From a virus, in the IMG/VR virus record IMGVR_UViG_3300025085_000238, positions 1-21,113 of that record: a DNA stretch of 21,113 nt, one strand, 5' to 3'. This document shows positions 1 through 8,064 of the stretch, one piece after another. Positions within the stretch are counted from its first letter, which is position 1. Each line of letters begins with the position of its first letter. The position numbers were made by a program, and so were the translations under genes. The notes below the pieces were generated by a model, which was not told the origin of the DNA, searched no databases, and worked only from the letters and a program-made list of their open reading frames with translations.

Positions 1-1679
1 TTATGCGGGCTAGTTGCTCCAATACCTACGTTGTTGCTTCCATCTATACTTAAAGCGTAAGAAGTGTCAGTGTCGTTGTATATGCCAAACTTACCATCGT
101 TATTTATTATACTCCAGTCGTCGTTATTATCTGAGTCTGTTAAGAATATTCTTGGATATGTACTGTTTATAGTTAAATTACCAGTCATTGTACCGCCAGC
201 TTTTGGTAGAGCAGCGTTTGCTGTAGTTGTTGTAGATGTTAACACGCCGTCTCTTGTGGCTATATCAACACCGTCAACTGTACCAGACACAGCCATATCA
301 CCAGTAATATTAACACCGGACGTGGTTGCTTCAATTCTTAATACGTTGTTAGCATAAATATAACTATGACCACCAGAAAAAAACTGAGCAAGATCGTTAG
401 TTCCACCTGCGCTCTTTAAATGAATGTGGCTTGAGTATATGTCTAGACTTCCTGTACCGCTATCTTTTATAATAGAATCACTACCATCGTGGTATATTTG
501 TAGGTCATCGCTATCACCAAAAGCAGCTTTAACATTATCAAGAACATAGATTTGTCTTTTTAGTAAATCTTGCAGCTTAGGTTCTGATCCGTCTATAGCA
601 TGAAAGCCTGGGTTCCAAAAGTACACGTTTTCTCCAGCGTCTCCACTTTCATCATAGTATACATAAGCTCTATGTATTTGAGAAGTAGTATTATTACCCA
701 TTTTAAACTCACTTCCAGTGGCTACTCTTTCCCCTGTTTCTACATCATAAACACCAGATATAGTGTCATTACCTGTAGTTTCGTCGTTATACGGCTGTAT
801 AACCCCTATCATTAAGTACCATCTCTCAGCAATAACAGGACCACCATTGTTTATTGTGTATAGAGGATGTGAAATAAAATATGGGTTTGTATTACTAGAG
901 TTGTTAGATATATTTATAGTTTGCCCAGATGCGGTACCACAACCCAAATATACAGTACCATCTCTAGTGCCAGCTGTACTGCTATCAGGCGTAAAGTCTG
1001 CCATAAAGTAAACATAAGATAAATACCCTATGTTGTTGTTTGCTGGTATAGTTATGTTTTTATTCCAGCCACCATCAGCGTCGTCATCAGTATCATGTAG
1101 TATACATTTCCAAAGTAAAGCTTTATTATTAAATGGATCTTGACCTCGAACTACAGCGTTTTCATCCGCGTCACCATTTCTAACGAAGTCACCACCATAA
1201 AACCCTCCTTGTGTAGAAGATAAAGGCGCGTCGTCCTCAACCCAACCTCTAGACGTAGCGTAGTTTATTGAGCTACCACCTACGTGATGAGCTGCATATA
1301 TGTTTTTAAACGGAACTCCATTTGTACCAACGTCTACAGTGTTTGCAGATGTACCGCTTATAGCTGTTACAATACCTGCAAAGCTAGTGTTTCCACCGAA
1401 AGCCAACGTAGTGTTGCTAGAGCCTAAAGTAAGAACAACACCGCTAGCGCTATCGTCAGCTTTAATACTACCTGACTGCTCAAACAGTATGTCTACATTG
1501 TTAGCGCCATCACCTATATACACGTCAGAGGCTCCGTCTCCCAATAGTATATCTCCTAAAGGATTAGACAAAACAAGATCATTACCGTCCATGTTTATAA
1601 GCCCAGCATTAGTCCCTGAACTGTTTACAAACTGAATGTTGTCTAAGTTTACTATATCTTGTAAAAACTTTAATCCCAT
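1..1679 (-). CDS. Tail fibre / receptor-binding protein, C-terminus outside the window
   Basis: The reading frame starts at the ATG at 1679-1677 and stays open to the left edge (about 559 codons visible, no stop), so it is C-terminally truncated by the window. The start overlaps the stop of the upstream 924-codon gene by one base (TAATG), which suggests coupled translation. The N-terminus reads MGLKFLQDI, close to the MAIKFLQNV start of the 712-residue fibre. Around residue 378 lies the FGDSDDLQIYHDGSDS motif seen in many marine phage fibres; around residue 490 is a KAGGTMTGNL motif typical of tail fibre repeats; the visible end (NNVGIGATSP) resembles the segment that often precedes a C-terminal intramolecular chaperone (Peptidase_S74). 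The middle (about residues 150-350) is rich in Gly, Asn, Asp and aromatics and could be a beta-sandwich carbohydrate-binding module, but I cannot name it. Role inferred: host surface recognition at the tail tip. Confidence 0.85.
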   Translation of the reverse strand, partial: MGLKFLQDIVNLDNIQFVNSSGTNAGLINMDGNDLVLSNPLGDILLGDGASDVYIGDGANNVDILFEQSGSIKADDSASGVVLTLGSSNTTLAFGGNTSFAGIVTAISGTSANTVDVGTNGVPFKNIYAAHHVGGSSINYATSRGWVEDDAPLSSTQGGFYGGDFVRNGDADENAVVRGQDPFNNKALLWKCILHDTDDDADGGWNKNITIPANNNIGYLSYVYFMADFTPDSSTAGTRDGTVYLGCGTASGQTINISNNSSNTNPYFISHPLYTINNGGPVIAERWYLMIGVIQPYNDETTGNDTISGVYDVETGERVATGSEFKMGNNTTSQIHRAYVYYDESGDAGENVYFWNPGFHAIDGSEPKLQDLLKRQIYVLDNVKAAFGDSDDLQIYHDGSDSIIKDSGTGSLDIYSSHIHLKSAGGTNDLAQFFSGGHSYIYANNVLRIEATTSGVNITGDMAVSGTVDGVDIATRDGVLTSTTTTANAALPKAGGTMTGNLTINSTYPRIFLTDSDNNDDWSIINNDGKFGIYNDTDTSYALSIDGSNNVGIGATSPH

Positions 1680-4453
1680 TATATTCTACCGCTTATTCGT
1701 TTCTTGTTAGTATTAAAATTAGATCTTATACTCAACTTACTAAATGTTCCTCTATGAAAGTGTTGAGACTTTAGCACGCCAGGTTTATCCATTAAGCATT
1801 GCAGTGGCATAGCTTTAAAACCTACATCTTCTATATCACTGTTGTCTACGTAATATCCATAAGTTAATTCGTAGCCAGTTTTTTGAGGAGCTACAGTTAG
1901 CTCTTTTGTTTCCCAAGCCCCTTGACTAGAGCTAGTGTGCTCTATGTACTCTAAAAAACCATGGTGTAGTTTTCCTTGAGCTTCTGTACTATTGTTAATT
2001 CCTAACCTATCGTTAGGGTCTGCTATAAAATCCCACCCTGTATGCAAAGTACTAACGCTTCCGTTATCAGTTACTACGCCTTCACTGTGTCTTCCACCAA
2101 GCGCAGAGTTTCTTCTTGGCCTAGCAACTAAAACAGGAAGGCTATTGTTGTCAACAGTATCAGAAGTTCCATCATATCTTGTTGCATTTACTTTTACAGT
2201 AGATCTTAATCTAACCGTAGTATTAGCTGGAACCCACAATCTTTCTGTTAATTGACATGGAAATGAAGAACAAAATATTTCGTTAAAAGACTCACCAGGA
2301 ATATTTAAAAGATGCATAGCTCCTCCGTACTCAAAATACCCATCTTCTCTAAACCCATGCTCTATATAATATACTTTACCAACGTCGGCAGACGTACTCC
2401 TGTATGGTCTATTATTACCGCTGCAGAACATTCTGATAGGTCCATTACCATCATAGTTTGGGGTGTGTGACAATCCATACAGTCTAGACGTAGCATCCCA
2501 ATAGTTAGGAAATATTCTAGAATCGTATTTAACAGTGCTTGTTACACTATCGTTAACATGCATATACCTATACTTATCGCAGTATATTCTTCTCCACGTA
2601 GCGTTGCTTGCGTAACCGTGGTTTATAGCGTAGGCGTTCATGTACTGAATATTCATGTGTTGAACAGTAGTCATATCGTTTTGCCTACCCACGTGAGAGT
2701 AATTAATACCATAATCTTCAGCCATACGTAAATACATATAAGAGTACTCGCAAACTTGTTCGTATGCAGCTCCCCACTCTGTAGAAGTGTAGTTGGCTAC
2801 TGCTACTATATGCCCGTGGCTCTTTACGTGATACTGACTACTCCAATGCCACATTCCTCTACCAGACCCTATTATTATGTTGTTTCTAGAAACTATACCG
2901 TATGGATGCCTAACACATATAGACGGGTAACTATCTCCGTCTCTAGTAGAGTTGGAGCATAGATTGTAAGCTGTGTAGCTGCATCCATCTATGTAATTTT
3001 CCCCTGTTTGACTAACACCGCTAGAAGTGTGTATTGTAGATTCTGTATGGCTTGCTCCTGTTATTTTAGTGTCGTATCTTCCCAGGTAGCCACTTATAGT
3101 AACTCCAGCTCTAAAGTTAGTACCATCACCGGTATTGTATCCTAAACCATTAAACTCTACATATTTTATTTTACACCTCTTTGTCGGCGCGTTGTTCCAT
3201 CCATTACTAGTCCAATACTTTGTGTTAAAGAAAACTCTAGCTGTATCTTGATCGCCTATAGCCACGTCGTTACCACTACTGTCACAAGCCTTTATAACTA
3301 CATCTCTAGTCATTCTAGATACTAAACCACCAATAGACCCATCGTAAAGTATGTCTCTGTCTACGGTTATAGTATTGTTGCTTATGCTAGATATTGTGTA
3401 AACTAAATTATGTCTCCACGCGTTTGTCTCAGAGCCTGAAACATACGTATAACTATTATCACCACAAGCTTCTATGTATATTGTATCTCCAACAGAAAAA
3501 TCAGAAACGTTATTAACGTCTACAGTTCTTAGTCCAGTAGCTCCAGAATAGTTAGCGGTCATAGCGTTAGATAATCTCCTTACGTGAGAATTATCTAAAT
3601 GATATTTTTCAGTTCCTGTTTGATAAACATACTCACCAATTAAACTTGGATCATTATCTACAGAGCTGCCAAAAGTGATTACGTTTGTTCTTTTGTTTAT
3701 GCCTGTAACAGTTAAAACATTTCTATTGTTGCCAAAGCCAAATATTAACTTATATCCAACTCTAAAAACAGCAGCGTCGTCTACTGTTATAGTAGATCCG
3801 TTTACGCTTGATATTATAGGGGGCTTATTACTTTTGTTTGAAAGGGGGTGAACATATTGTCTGATGTATACTCTATTGTTACCAGTATCTACATCGTGAA
3901 CCCAAAAGCATTCGTCTGGAGATAATCTAAAATCTACCTCTCTCAAATACACTGATATAAGATCGTTTGTAGTAAAGTTTGTAGCGCTATCTACGGTTAA
4001 GTATGTAGCCTCGTAATCATGAGCTCCATCTAACTCCGTTTTTAATGTTGGCTCACCGCCTTGAATATCTACACCACACCATTTTCTAGCGTCAGTTTGT
4101 ATACCATGCTGATCAGAGTTTGATCCTGATATTTTTATTTCAGTACCACCAACCATACTAAGAAGAGATCCAGATGTGGCTGTACCTTCTACAAACTCTC
4201 CAGCGGTATTATTACTGTTACTAGTATTCTTAACAGTCATACGACCATGCAGGTGCATCTTACCACCACTAGCAAAATGTAAGTTGCCATCAATAGTAAC
4301 ATCACCAGTTCTAGTTGACTGTATGTTTGTATTGAGAGTTACCTTGTGTCCATGCGCAATAACAACAAGATCATCAGCAGCCGGAACAGATCCGCCTACC
4401 CATGTGCTAGTTGTTGCCCAGTTTCCACTTTGATTACTCGTTATTGTTGCCAT
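1679..4453 (-). CDS. Large fibre/spike protein with G8-like N-terminus and probable beta-helix
   Basis: A 924-residue protein. Residues 10-75 contain NWATTSTWVGGSVP, then DDLVVIAHGHKVTL, then short strands with regularly placed Gly (DVTIDGNLHF, KMHLHG). This arrangement resembles the G8 domain of CEMIP/TMEM2/PKHD1 proteins and of bacterial and phage surface proteins, usually followed by a parallel beta-helix. The central part (about residues 390-640) has His-, Tyr- and Asn-rich short strands (for example ICVRHPYGIVSRNNIII near residue 512) consistent with beta-helix turns. Such proteins can bind or cleave glycans, but I see no proven catalytic residues, so an enzymatic role is only a possibility. 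There is no signal peptide or membrane segment, as expected for a virion protein. The start overlaps the end of the upstream 65-codon gene by 20 bases, and its stop overlaps the next start by one base. Confidence 0.85.
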   Translation of the reverse strand: MATITSNQSGNWATTSTWVGGSVPAADDLVVIAHGHKVTLNTNIQSTRTGDVTIDGNLHFASGGKMHLHGRMTVKNTSNSNNTAGEFVEGTATSGSLLSMVGGTEIKISGSNSDQHGIQTDARKWCGVDIQGGEPTLKTELDGAHDYEATYLTVDSATNFTTNDLISVYLREVDFRLSPDECFWVHDVDTGNNRVYIRQYVHPLSNKSNKPPIISSVNGSTITVDDAAVFRVGYKLIFGFGNNRNVLTVTGINKRTNVITFGSSVDNDPSLIGEYVYQTGTEKYHLDNSHVRRLSNAMTANYSGATGLRTVDVNNVSDFSVGDTIYIEACGDNSYTYVSGSETNAWRHNLVYTISSISNNTITVDRDILYDGSIGGLVSRMTRDVVIKACDSSGNDVAIGDQDTARVFFNTKYWTSNGWNNAPTKRCKIKYVEFNGLGYNTGDGTNFRAGVTISGYLGRYDTKITGASHTESTIHTSSGVSQTGENYIDGCSYTAYNLCSNSTRDGDSYPSICVRHPYGIVSRNNIIIGSGRGMWHWSSQYHVKSHGHIVAVANYTSTEWGAAYEQVCEYSYMYLRMAEDYGINYSHVGRQNDMTTVQHMNIQYMNAYAINHGYASNATWRRIYCDKYRYMHVNDSVTSTVKYDSRIFPNYWDATSRLYGLSHTPNYDGNGPIRMFCSGNNRPYRSTSADVGKVYYIEHGFREDGYFEYGGAMHLLNIPGESFNEIFCSSFPCQLTERLWVPANTTVRLRSTVKVNATRYDGTSDTVDNNSLPVLVARPRRNSALGGRHSEGVVTDNGSVSTLHTGWDFIADPNDRLGINNSTEAQGKLHHGFLEYIEHTSSSQGAWETKELTVAPQKTGYELTYGYYVDNSDIEDVGFKAMPLQCLMDKPGVLKSQHFHRGTFSKLSIRSNFNTNKKRISGRI

Positions 4454-4631
4454 CTATATTATCGTCTTCAAATTGGTTGTTCCACTCGTCTAGCTCTACA
4501 GCTATTTCAAAAGATAGACTATCTTCGTCATCAACAACTGTGGTATCATTGATAACTACATTAACAAGATCCTCGTCCTTAGTTAGAACGAGGTCTCCTG
4601 TTTCTTTGTTATATTCTATCTTTATTATCAT
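4434..4631 (-). CDS. Small acidic protein between fibre genes
   Basis: A 65-residue protein of unknown function. It is strongly acidic, with about a third of residues Asp or Glu and a C-terminal tail rich in Asp, Asn and Glu (FEDDNIDGNNNE). The N-terminus (MIIKIEYNKETGDLVLT) looks like a short beta hairpin. The start lies four bases after the stop of the 712-residue fibre gene and the end overlaps the 924-residue gene by 20 bases, so it sits inside a coupled fibre operon. That tight packing is the main argument that it is real. It could be a fibre assembly chaperone or a small virion adaptor, but nothing in the sequence proves either. Confidence 0.65.
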   Translation of the reverse strand: MIIKIEYNKETGDLVLTKDEDLVNVVINDTTVVDDEDSLSFEIAVELDEWNNQFEDDNIDGNNNE

Positions 4632-4635
4632 ATAA

Positions 4636-6774
4636 TTACATTACTCTTTGTATAACTACTCTGTATTGATCTGTTGTTGGAGGGTTTCTAAATTTAAAAG
4701 TAACATTGTTAGCATCTGTTCTTTCGTGAGCTACAAACAAAGTGTCATACGGAGATGAGTTATCATATACTTGACATACTACATCTCTACTTCCTAAGTT
4801 ATGAGTTACAGCTATACTAGCAGCAGAGCCATCACCTATGTCATCAGCATATCCAGTATCTATATTTGCTGATCCATCAAAACTAATACCATTTATTTCT
4901 CTAGCAGTAGTAAGTGTAGCCGCAGACCCTGTAGTATTTTGATTTAGAGTTGGGAATGTACAATTAGCTAAATTACCAGATGCAGGTGTTCCTAAAACTG
5001 GTGCTGTTAATGTAGGTGAAGTTAAAGTTTTGTTAGTTAACGTTTGTGTAGCAGTTAACTGAACAATGTTACTATTTGTAATACTAGCAATTTTAGTAGC
5101 TGTGTCAGCGTTACCTGTAACATCGCCTGTTAAGTTACCAACAAAAGTAGAAGCTGCAATACTAGTTAAAGAAGATCCTAGTTTTGCTTCTAATCTAGTG
5201 TTACCAGCGCTCCACATCCAAGTAACATCATTACCAGTTCCGCCTTCAAGAGTTATACCAGCACCGTCAATTACAGCTGAAGTGGTGTTACCACTAGATA
5301 ATATTATATTGTTATCTTCAACTGTTAAATTTTCAGTGTCAAGAGTAGTTGTAGTACCATTAACTTGCAAGTTACCAGTAATAACAATTGTATCGCCTGA
5401 GTCAGTACCTATGACAATGTTTTCATTTGCAGCACCACTTGTAGATTCTAAGTTAGCAAGAGCGTCTAATAAATTAGCATTACTAACATCGTCAAAAGTT
5501 TTACCATCAACATAGGCTTTGTTAGCAGCGTCTGTACTAGCAGAAACAGTGTCAATACCTTGTATTCTACCAGTTCCATTTAATGTTATACCCCCACCAT
5601 TAACAGTAAGATTACCGTTTACTCTAACGTTGTCACCAAGAAAACACGTATCTCCTGCAGCTGACTGTAATGTTGGTTCATCCCCTGAAAAAGTTAAATG
5701 TGGATATGTTTGACCAGTAGTATATATTCCATCTCCATCTTGTAAGTATATGTTACCATTTGCAGTTAAAGCTGCACTAAATGTTTTTGCTCCAGAGAAT
5801 GTTTGTGTTCCAGATAGGTGAGCTGTATCAGCATCTAAGTATGCAGATGCTATTGCTGTACCGTTCCAAACACCTGTTGTAATTGTACCTACAGAAGTTA
5901 ATGAAGAGGCAGTTATACTAGAGTTTAATGTAGTCCCAGTCAATGTACCTGCTGCAGCCGTAACTGTTATAGCGGCAGTACCATCAAAGTCAACACCGTT
6001 AATAGCTCTAGCCGTAGCTAAAGCAGTAGCTGTATCAGCATTACCCTGAAGATCACCCTGCACATCGCCCTGCAAATCACCAGTTACGTTACCAGTTATA
6101 GAGCCTACGTTTATATTGTTTGTAGCAGGATTGTAGGTTAAACCTGTATCAGTTTCTATTCCTTGCGTACCTGTAGCACCGTCAACAAATGTTAAGTATA
6201 CAGTTTCGTTAATAGAGTTGTTTGCTGTAGCGTTTATAGTTGTAGCTACTGTTGCAGTGTCAGCATTACCTTCTAAATCACCGTCAAACTTAGTAGCTTC
6301 AATTTCACCTGAAGCTTTAAATATAACACCATCAGTAGCACCAACTCTAAATATAATTTGGTTGTCTGTACCAAACTTAATTTGGTTGTCAGCGTCTCTA
6401 CCTAAAACTAAACCAGTGTTTAATATTGATGTTATACCTGTCTGAGTAGCTGAGACAGCTACATCGTTTGTGTTAACAGTTATACCTGTACCCTGACCAA
6501 CAGTTAAAGTAACATCACCTGAGTCAGCCCCACCAGTTAAACCATTACCGTCTTGAACACTTGTTATATCACCTATAGCAGAACTTAATGTTATCCAATT
6601 AGATCCATTATAAAATTTAAGAACATTACTAGTACTGTTAAAAATTAGTCGTCCTTTATCTGCTACACCGTAACCTTCAGTAGCTGGATCTGGATCACTA
6701 GTAACATGATACACTACAAAGTTTTGTAATTCCCCGCCTTCAAGGCTTACGTTTTGTAAAAATTTAATTGCCAT
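4636..6774 (-). CDS. Repeat-rich tail fibre protein
   Basis: A 712-residue fibre. The N-terminus (MAIKFLQNVSLEGGELQNFVV, followed by KGRLIFNSTSNVLKFYNGSNW) matches the style of N-terminal particle-attachment regions of marine phage fibres. The body repeats fibre motifs: GNADTATxA several times, AINGVDFDGTAAITV and the related EINGISFDGSANI, GNGLTGGADSGDVTLTVG, and TQTLTNKTLTSPTLTAP near residue 600. Residues about 229-244 are a four-residue tandem repeat (GDLQ/GDVQ). The C-terminus (about 643-712) is a compact domain with IAVTHNLGSRDVVCQVYDNS, which resembles part of the neighbouring 113-residue protein. The composition (Thr, Gly, Asn, Ala, little Cys) fits a trimeric beta-structured shaft. 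Role inferred: receptor binding. The start codon is preceded by an A/T-only leader rather than a Shine-Dalgarno sequence. Confidence 0.88.
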   Translation of the reverse strand: MAIKFLQNVSLEGGELQNFVVYHVTSDPDPATEGYGVADKGRLIFNSTSNVLKFYNGSNWITLSSAIGDITSVQDGNGLTGGADSGDVTLTVGQGTGITVNTNDVAVSATQTGITSILNTGLVLGRDADNQIKFGTDNQIIFRVGATDGVIFKASGEIEATKFDGDLEGNADTATVATTINATANNSINETVYLTFVDGATGTQGIETDTGLTYNPATNNINVGSITGNVTGDLQGDVQGDLQGNADTATALATARAINGVDFDGTAAITVTAAAGTLTGTTLNSSITASSLTSVGTITTGVWNGTAIASAYLDADTAHLSGTQTFSGAKTFSAALTANGNIYLQDGDGIYTTGQTYPHLTFSGDEPTLQSAAGDTCFLGDNVRVNGNLTVNGGGITLNGTGRIQGIDTVSASTDAANKAYVDGKTFDDVSNANLLDALANLESTSGAANENIVIGTDSGDTIVITGNLQVNGTTTTLDTENLTVEDNNIILSSGNTTSAVIDGAGITLEGGTGNDVTWMWSAGNTRLEAKLGSSLTSIAASTFVGNLTGDVTGNADTATKIASITNSNIVQLTATQTLTNKTLTSPTLTAPVLGTPASGNLANCTFPTLNQNTTGSAATLTTAREINGISFDGSANIDTGYADDIGDGSAASIAVTHNLGSRDVVCQVYDNSSPYDTLFVAHERTDANNVTFKFRNPPTTDQYRVVIQRVM
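6043..6090 (-). repeat. 12-bp tandem repeat in the fibre gene
   Basis: Three close copies of a 12-base unit (plus-strand accctgaagatc, accctgcacatc, gccctgcaaatc) followed by a more diverged copy encode the short GDLQ/GDVQ/GDLQ run in the 712-residue fibre. The unit is a multiple of three, so gain or loss of a copy would keep the frame and change fibre length. Confidence 0.6.
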
Positions 6775-6786
6775 TTTATTTTATTT

Positions 6787-7128
6787 TTAATTCATATATG
6801 CTTTACCCGTAAAAGACCCTCTAAAATCTAAGGTTAACTGATTTAGAGAGTTGTGGGTTACTTGTCCTATAACCCAACATCCTCCAGAATCAATAACCTG
6901 GACAGCTGGGTATTTATTTAAGTTATGAGTAATTACCCATTGTGCTGAAGCTATGTCTTGATCATGTGTATATGTTTTATCGTGCGCATCAGTGTTAAAA
7001 CTAACTTTACCGTTATCATCAATGACGACAACTTTGGTATCTGTTGATGCTGTTGCACTCTCTAAAAACACATCGTTTCTAAAACGAGATTTCAGGTCTT
7101 GGATATTTTCTCCTTTGTACTTAGGCAT
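6787..7128 (-). CDS. Small fibre-associated protein with a C-terminal beta domain
   Basis: A 113-residue protein of unknown function. Residues 1-30 are polar and charged; residues 31-47 (TKVVVIDDNGKVSFNTD) look like a beta hairpin common at the start of phage fibre modules; residues 60-113 contain WVITHNLNKYPAVQVIDSGG and LTLDFRGSFTGKAYMN. That last stretch is a module I associate with small marine phage proteins and fibre tips, in which a beta-sandwich carries a T-H-N-L motif; a similar stretch forms the C-terminus of the 712-residue fibre. The start overlaps the end of the upstream DUF5675-like gene by 8 bases and the stop lies 12 bases before the fibre start, so it is part of the same transcript. 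Likely a structural or tip-attachment protein. Confidence 0.75.
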   Translation of the reverse strand: MPKYKGENIQDLKSRFRNDVFLESATASTDTKVVVIDDNGKVSFNTDAHDKTYTHDQDIASAQWVITHNLNKYPAVQVIDSGGCWVIGQVTHNSLNQLTLDFRGSFTGKAYMN

Positions 7129-7588
7129 AGTCTATATATGTTATGGTTACTTCTTCTCCTTGATCTATCGCCTTTGCAATAGCTGGATAAATCCTCTTAT
7201 ACGCGTTAACGCTCTTACCAACGAACCCATCACGGAGAATAAGATTGTTTTCCTGACTGTCTCCAACGATAAGACACCCAGCAGTATGCTCGTCAGTGTT
7301 TCCAGTATGAATAAGAATATACTCAAAACCAGGAACATCAGTGACATGCAGCATACCACGGTGTATACCAGGATATTTTTTATCGTATCTAGCATGAAAG
7401 CCTCCTTCTCTTCTTAATTCTATTTTATACGTTCCTGCAGGTATTCTGGTTTCACCCTTTACTTTAAGAACTCTTTGCTCATCTTCTAAGGTATAACATA
7501 AAAAATGTTTGCCTAACTCGTTTACATCAAATAAAAGACCGTGCGTACAATCTACTTGAGAACTTGTTCTTAATACTTCTAATTTCAT
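7121..7588 (-). CDS. DUF5675-like protein, candidate lysis or peptidoglycan-active protein
   Basis: A 155-residue protein. Its motif order resembles the DUF5675 family found in many phages: a YTLEDE segment near residue 32, RIPAGTYKIELR at 48-59, then VPGFEYILIHTGNTDEHTAGCLIVG at about 85-109. His94, Asn97, His101 and the Gly104-Cys105 pair are the obvious candidate functional residues; the IH-x-GN and GC spacing recalls the active site of L,D-transpeptidase-like folds, though catalysis in this family is not something I can state as proven. There is no signal peptide. The preceding genes encode small membrane/coiled-coil proteins, which supports a lysis role. The start overlaps the 71-residue gene by four bases (ATGA). 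A virion-associated structural role is the alternative. Confidence 0.78.
   Translation of the reverse strand: MKLEVLRTSSQVDCTHGLLFDVNELGKHFLCYTLEDEQRVLKVKGETRIPAGTYKIELRREGGFHARYDKKYPGIHRGMLHVTDVPGFEYILIHTGNTDEHTAGCLIVGDSQENNLILRDGFVGKSVNAYKRIYPAIAKAIDQGEEVTITYIDYA
7165..7395 (-). other. Hydrophobic ORF nested in the DUF5675-like gene (unproven)
   Basis: A 76-codon ORF on the same strand, shifted by one base relative to the 155-residue gene. The product would begin with a long hydrophobic stretch (about residues 8-40, enough for one or two membrane segments), have another hydrophobic part near 50-60, and end in a basic tail (TRIRG...LLQRR). This layout looks holin-like. AAGGAGG lies five bases upstream of the ATG, but the same bases encode Arg-Glu-Gly-Gly in the host gene, and the genes here generally lack Shine-Dalgarno sites. 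Hydrophobic shadow frames are common in AT-rich DNA, so I list it only as a possibility. Confidence 0.2.
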
Positions 7589-7800
7589 CTGCAGGATTTT
7601 AGTTTAGCTATTTCTTTTTCAAGTTCAACTATGCGATCTTCGCTTTCGTTGATAACTTTTATTTTTTTCTCAAGCCTTTGCTCTAAAACTTTTATATCTT
7701 CATCTAGCTGACCTATCTGACTGTACGCTATACCCATAGTAAAGATAATACCAATAATCCATATAATATTACCGATTGATATAGTAAAGTCTTTTTGCAT
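7585..7800 (-). CDS. Small membrane protein with TM helix and coiled coil (spanin- or holin-like)
   Basis: A 71-residue protein. Residues 8-27 (SIGNIIWIIGIIFTMGIAYS) form one clear membrane segment close to the N-terminus, followed by a long charged heptad-like region (about 30-68, rich in Leu, Ile, Glu and Lys) that should form a coiled coil, ending in SCR. A short N-terminus, one anchor and a periplasmic coiled coil is the layout of inner-membrane spanins (Rz-type), which link the two membranes during lysis of Gram-negative hosts; no separate Rz1-like lipoprotein is visible. It overlaps the upstream 79-codon gene by one base and the downstream DUF5675-like gene by four. A holin accessory protein is the alternative. 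The function is inferred from topology and neighbours only. Confidence 0.7.
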   Translation of the reverse strand: MQKDFTISIGNIIWIIGIIFTMGIAYSQIGQLDEDIKVLEQRLEKKIKVINESEDRIVELEKEIAKLKSCR

Positions 7801-8039
7801 TATGAGCCAAAAAACATTTTAGCTAATGCAGCAGCAACTATACCGTAAAGAACCCATATAGCTTTAACAAGAATTTTTCTAGCTGACGTATTTTTATTAA
7901 CTCGTGCTGTTACCCCGTTGTCTGGGTCTAATAATTGTTTAACAAGACTATCTAGCTTCTCGTCCATCTTGTCGAGTTTCTTATCCATCTGATCCATTCT
8001 CTGTTGCATTAATGCTATTTCTTTGTCAACCGTTGCCAT
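7800..8039 (-). CDS. Coiled-coil plus C-terminal TM protein, XhlA/holin-like
   Basis: A 79-residue protein. Residues 1-36 are a Met-, Asp-, Lys- and Gln-rich amphipathic helix (repeats of MDxKLDKMDEKLD type), a short linker with DPDNG follows, and residues about 57-77 (LVKAIWVLYGIVAAALAKMFF) form one membrane segment. This matches the layout of haemolysin XhlA-type phage proteins, which sit beside holins and endolysins. With the next two genes it makes a compact lysis-like cassette. Its leader is purely A/T (TATAATAATAAA before ATG). Being tail-anchored, it may insert post-translationally. Whether it is the holin itself or a partner cannot be decided from the sequence. Confidence 0.72.
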   Translation of the reverse strand: MATVDKEIALMQQRMDQMDKKLDKMDEKLDSLVKQLLDPDNGVTARVNKNTSARKILVKAIWVLYGIVAAALAKMFFGS

Positions 8040-8064
8040 TATTTTATTATTATATAAATAGTTT

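Noticed and set aside
64-1635. Plus-strand ORFs at 64-357, 600-815, 763-1011 and 1300-1635
   Set aside because: They run antisense to the truncated fibre frame that is open from 1679 to the left edge and carries recognisable fibre motifs; their products are low-complexity with no family features.
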